Positions 62,328-64,000 of a stretch of DNA of 64,000 nt are shown piece after piece (position 1 is the first letter of the stretch; each line of letters begins with the position of its first letter). This stretch comes from an uncultured Draconibacterium sp. GTDB taxonomy: Bacteria; Bacteroidota; Bacteroidia; Bacteroidales; Prolixibacteraceae. The position numbers and the translations under genes were made by a program. The notes under the pieces were generated by a model. It did no database searches. It was not told the origin of the DNA and saw only the letters and a program-made list of their open reading frames with translations. The DNA lies in NCBI RefSeq assembly GCF_963677565.1, contig NZ_OY781981.1, forward strand, positions 1,550,001 through 1,614,000, written 5' to 3'.

Positions 62328-64000
62328 TTAAAAGGCAACACTTACTCCAAACATTACTGTTCTTGGTAATGGATATAATCCAAGGTCAATTCCAGATGCC
62401 CAGCCGGCATCGTGTCCGAAACGTACTTCAGGATCCATTCCATCGTAGCTTGTAAAAGTGTGCAGGTTGTTTACTGCAGCGTATACTTTAAGCGTTGAAA
62501 CAGCCTCAAAACCCGAAAGCAATTTGCTAAAATCGTATCCGAATGTCAGGTTGTTGATTCTCACGTAATCTGCATCATGCATGTATATGTCAGAAACGTA
62601 CTGCTGATTTCTGTTTGATACAGAAGATAGGCGTGGCATTTTTGTAGAAGTACCTTCGCCGTGCCAACGGTCAAATACACCTGTGGTGTAGTTTTGTGTT
62701 GGACTGTCTGCAAACGAACGGTACGATTGCATTACCTGCATTCCAAATTTTCCTGCCAAAGTGGTGTTCACGTAAAATCCTTTATAGGCAAGATTTAGTT
62801 GTAATCCCATTTCGAAATCAGGATTTGGATTACCCAGATAACCTTTATCATTTTCGTCGATTACACCGTCCATATTTTTGTCAACAAAGCGAACATCGCC
62901 CGGGCGCTGATCATTAAAATAAGGTGTTCCATCCGGTCCTACATAAGCATCAGCTTCATCCTGATTCTGTAGAATTCCATCCGTTTCATAACCGTAGAAA
63001 TAACCGATTGGCTGACCAACTTCAACCCTTGAAACCTCTGCAGTACCTTGCGATAATACGTGAGAAGGTCCGTGAATAATACCATCGGTATTCGCAATTC
63101 TTGTTACCTCGTTTTTATTATGGGCTCCACTTAAAACAACACTATATCTAAAATCACTGATATTGTCGCTCCAGTTCAATACCATTTCAAAACCTTTATT
63201 TTCAATATCTCCACCATTGATAAAAGGAGCTCCGGCGCCCGAAGTACCCAAAATAGGTGCTACAACCAACCAGTCTTTTGTGGTTTTCTTATACCAGTCT
63301 AACGCAATACCAAGTCTTGAGTCAAGTAATCTCGCATCAAGTCCGATATTCAACTGCTCCGAAGTTTCCCATGTTACGTCCGGGTTTGGAACTTTTGCAG
63401 GGTAAGCTGTTGTTCCGGATACCGGTTTTGTGTCTCCAAAGAAATAGCCCGGGAAAGCATAGGATATCTGTGAAGAGTAAATAAAGTTATCGATTGACTG
63501 GTTACCGTTCTGTCCCCAGCTTAAACGTACTTTCGCGAAATCAAGGACGCTTGAAGTGCTTTGCATAAAGTCTTCGCTTGTAAGCACCCATCCCGCTGAT
63601 ACTGAAGGGAAATATCCCCATCTGTTACCTTTGGCGAAGTTAGAAGAACCATCTGCACGCATGGTAACCGAGAGCAGGTATTTTTCCTGGTAATTGTATT
63701 GTGCTCTTGCCATGTACGACATTAAACCACCACCACCGGCAGCCCAATCGGCTCCCCAGGTGTTGATTTCGCTAATAGAGCTAGGACTCTGGGTATTGTT
63801 AATATAGGCGTAACGAGGATCGCCGGGGAATAACAAATTATTTCTTGATCCTCCAACTTCTGTGTTGATGTCGTTTTGAAGTAACTCGTAACCAACTAAT
63901 CCTGTTAATGCATGGTCTCCAAACTTACGATCGTATGAAAGTGTGGTTGTCCATGTCCAGTTGCTTCCCAGGTATTGGTTTTGAGAAGCTCCGTCGGTAG
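62328..64000 (-). CDS. susC: SusC/RagA family TonB-dependent transporter (partial, cut by window end)
   Basis: The frame stays open from 62328 to the last base of the window, so only the C-terminal roughly 557 residues are seen. They include barrel strands and the SusC-type segments EQLNIGLDARLLDSRL and PGDVRFVDKNMDGVIDENDK, and end in VSVAF with terminal aromatic phenylalanine. The N-terminal carboxypeptidase-like and plug domains are off the right edge. A TTG at 63836 is not a start. The transporter takes up oligosaccharides with SusD. Confidence 0.95.
   Translation of the reverse strand, partial: TDGASQNQYLGSNWTWTTTLSYDRKFGDHALTGLVGYELLQNDINTEVGGSRNNLLFPGDPRYAYINNTQSPSSISEINTWGADWAAGGGGLMSYMARAQYNYQEKYLLSVTMRADGSSNFAKGNRWGYFPSVSAGWVLTSEDFMQSTSSVLDFAKVRLSWGQNGNQSIDNFIYSSQISYAFPGYFFGDTKPVSGTTAYPAKVPNPDVTWETSEQLNIGLDARLLDSRLGIALDWYKKTTKDWLVVAPILGTSGAGAPFINGGDIENKGFEMVLNWSDNISDFRYSVVLSGAHNKNEVTRIANTDGIIHGPSHVLSQGTAEVSRVEVGQPIGYFYGYETDGILQNQDEADAYVGPDGTPYFNDQRPGDVRFVDKNMDGVIDENDKGYLGNPNPDFEMGLQLNLAYKGFYVNTTLAGKFGMQVMQSYRSFADSPTQNYTTGVFDRWHGEGTSTKMPRLSSVSNRNQQYVSDIYMHDADYVRINNLTFGYDFSKLLSGFEAVSTLKVYAAVNNLHTFTSYDGMDPEVRFGHDAGWASGIDLGLYPLPRTVMFGVSVAF

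Overview
The window comes from a member of the phylum Bacteroidota, most likely an anaerobic or facultative marine/sediment type near the Marinilabiliales/Prolixibacteraceae (the family level is inferred). The evidence is direct: a type IX secretion C-terminal sorting domain of the gliding-motility (CHU_C) type and another of the por type, a SusC/SusD polysaccharide utilisation locus, a GSCFA-domain protein, DUF4837, an S46 dipeptidyl-peptidase, weak Shine-Dalgarno sites, and several matches to the Bacteroidota promoter -7 box TAnnTTTG.

Layout. 1-12.7 kb: one giant secreted adhesin-like gene (4115 codons) with a tandem array of 54-residue units. 12.7-14.0 kb: a Cys/Met-metabolism PLP enzyme. 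14.5-25.0 kb: a plus-strand storage-glucan cluster (branching enzyme, GSCFA protein, debranching enzyme, glycogen-synthase-like glycosyltransferase, GH57 amylase, alpha-glucan phosphorylase). 25.3-27.5 kb: a helix-turn-helix/cupin regulator with an acyl-CoA ligase. 28-29.4 kb: pyrH and frr. 29.4-33.4 kb: envelope polysaccharide genes (flippase, glycosyltransferase) and rnhB. 33.5-35.8 kb: a sigma factor, membrane partner and outer-membrane-like protein module. 35.9-39.7 kb (minus): psd, rnhA and the S46 peptidase. 40-45.8 kb (plus): a SRPBCC/GyrI protein, an M23 peptidase, dxr, rseP, tatA and DUF4837.

45.9-53.9 kb (minus) is the most interesting part. It is a methionine regulon with a SAM-I riboswitch behind a good Bacteroidota promoter. 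It leads into a DUF39 protein, a NIL/ferredoxin protein and a UPF0280 protein, which are the set implicated in anaerobic homocysteine synthesis in methanogens. These are followed by a full-length cobalamin-dependent metH, and then metF with its own promoter. A DUF559 nuclease cassette bounded by imperfect inverted GC-rich hairpins sits inside the operon, and a palindromic interspersed repeat lies between two of its genes. This gives a plausible sulfide-to-methionine route under SAM feedback.

54.0-64.0 kb: a haem-binding DUF3365 lipoprotein (plus strand), then a minus-strand beta-glucan (probably laminarin-type) utilisation locus: susC (cut by the window edge), susD, a surface glycan-binding lipoprotein, two GH16 enzymes and a GH3 beta-glucosidase. 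A strong hairpin separates the binding/transport genes from the enzyme genes.

No rRNA, tRNA, CRISPR array, transposase or prophage gene was recognised.
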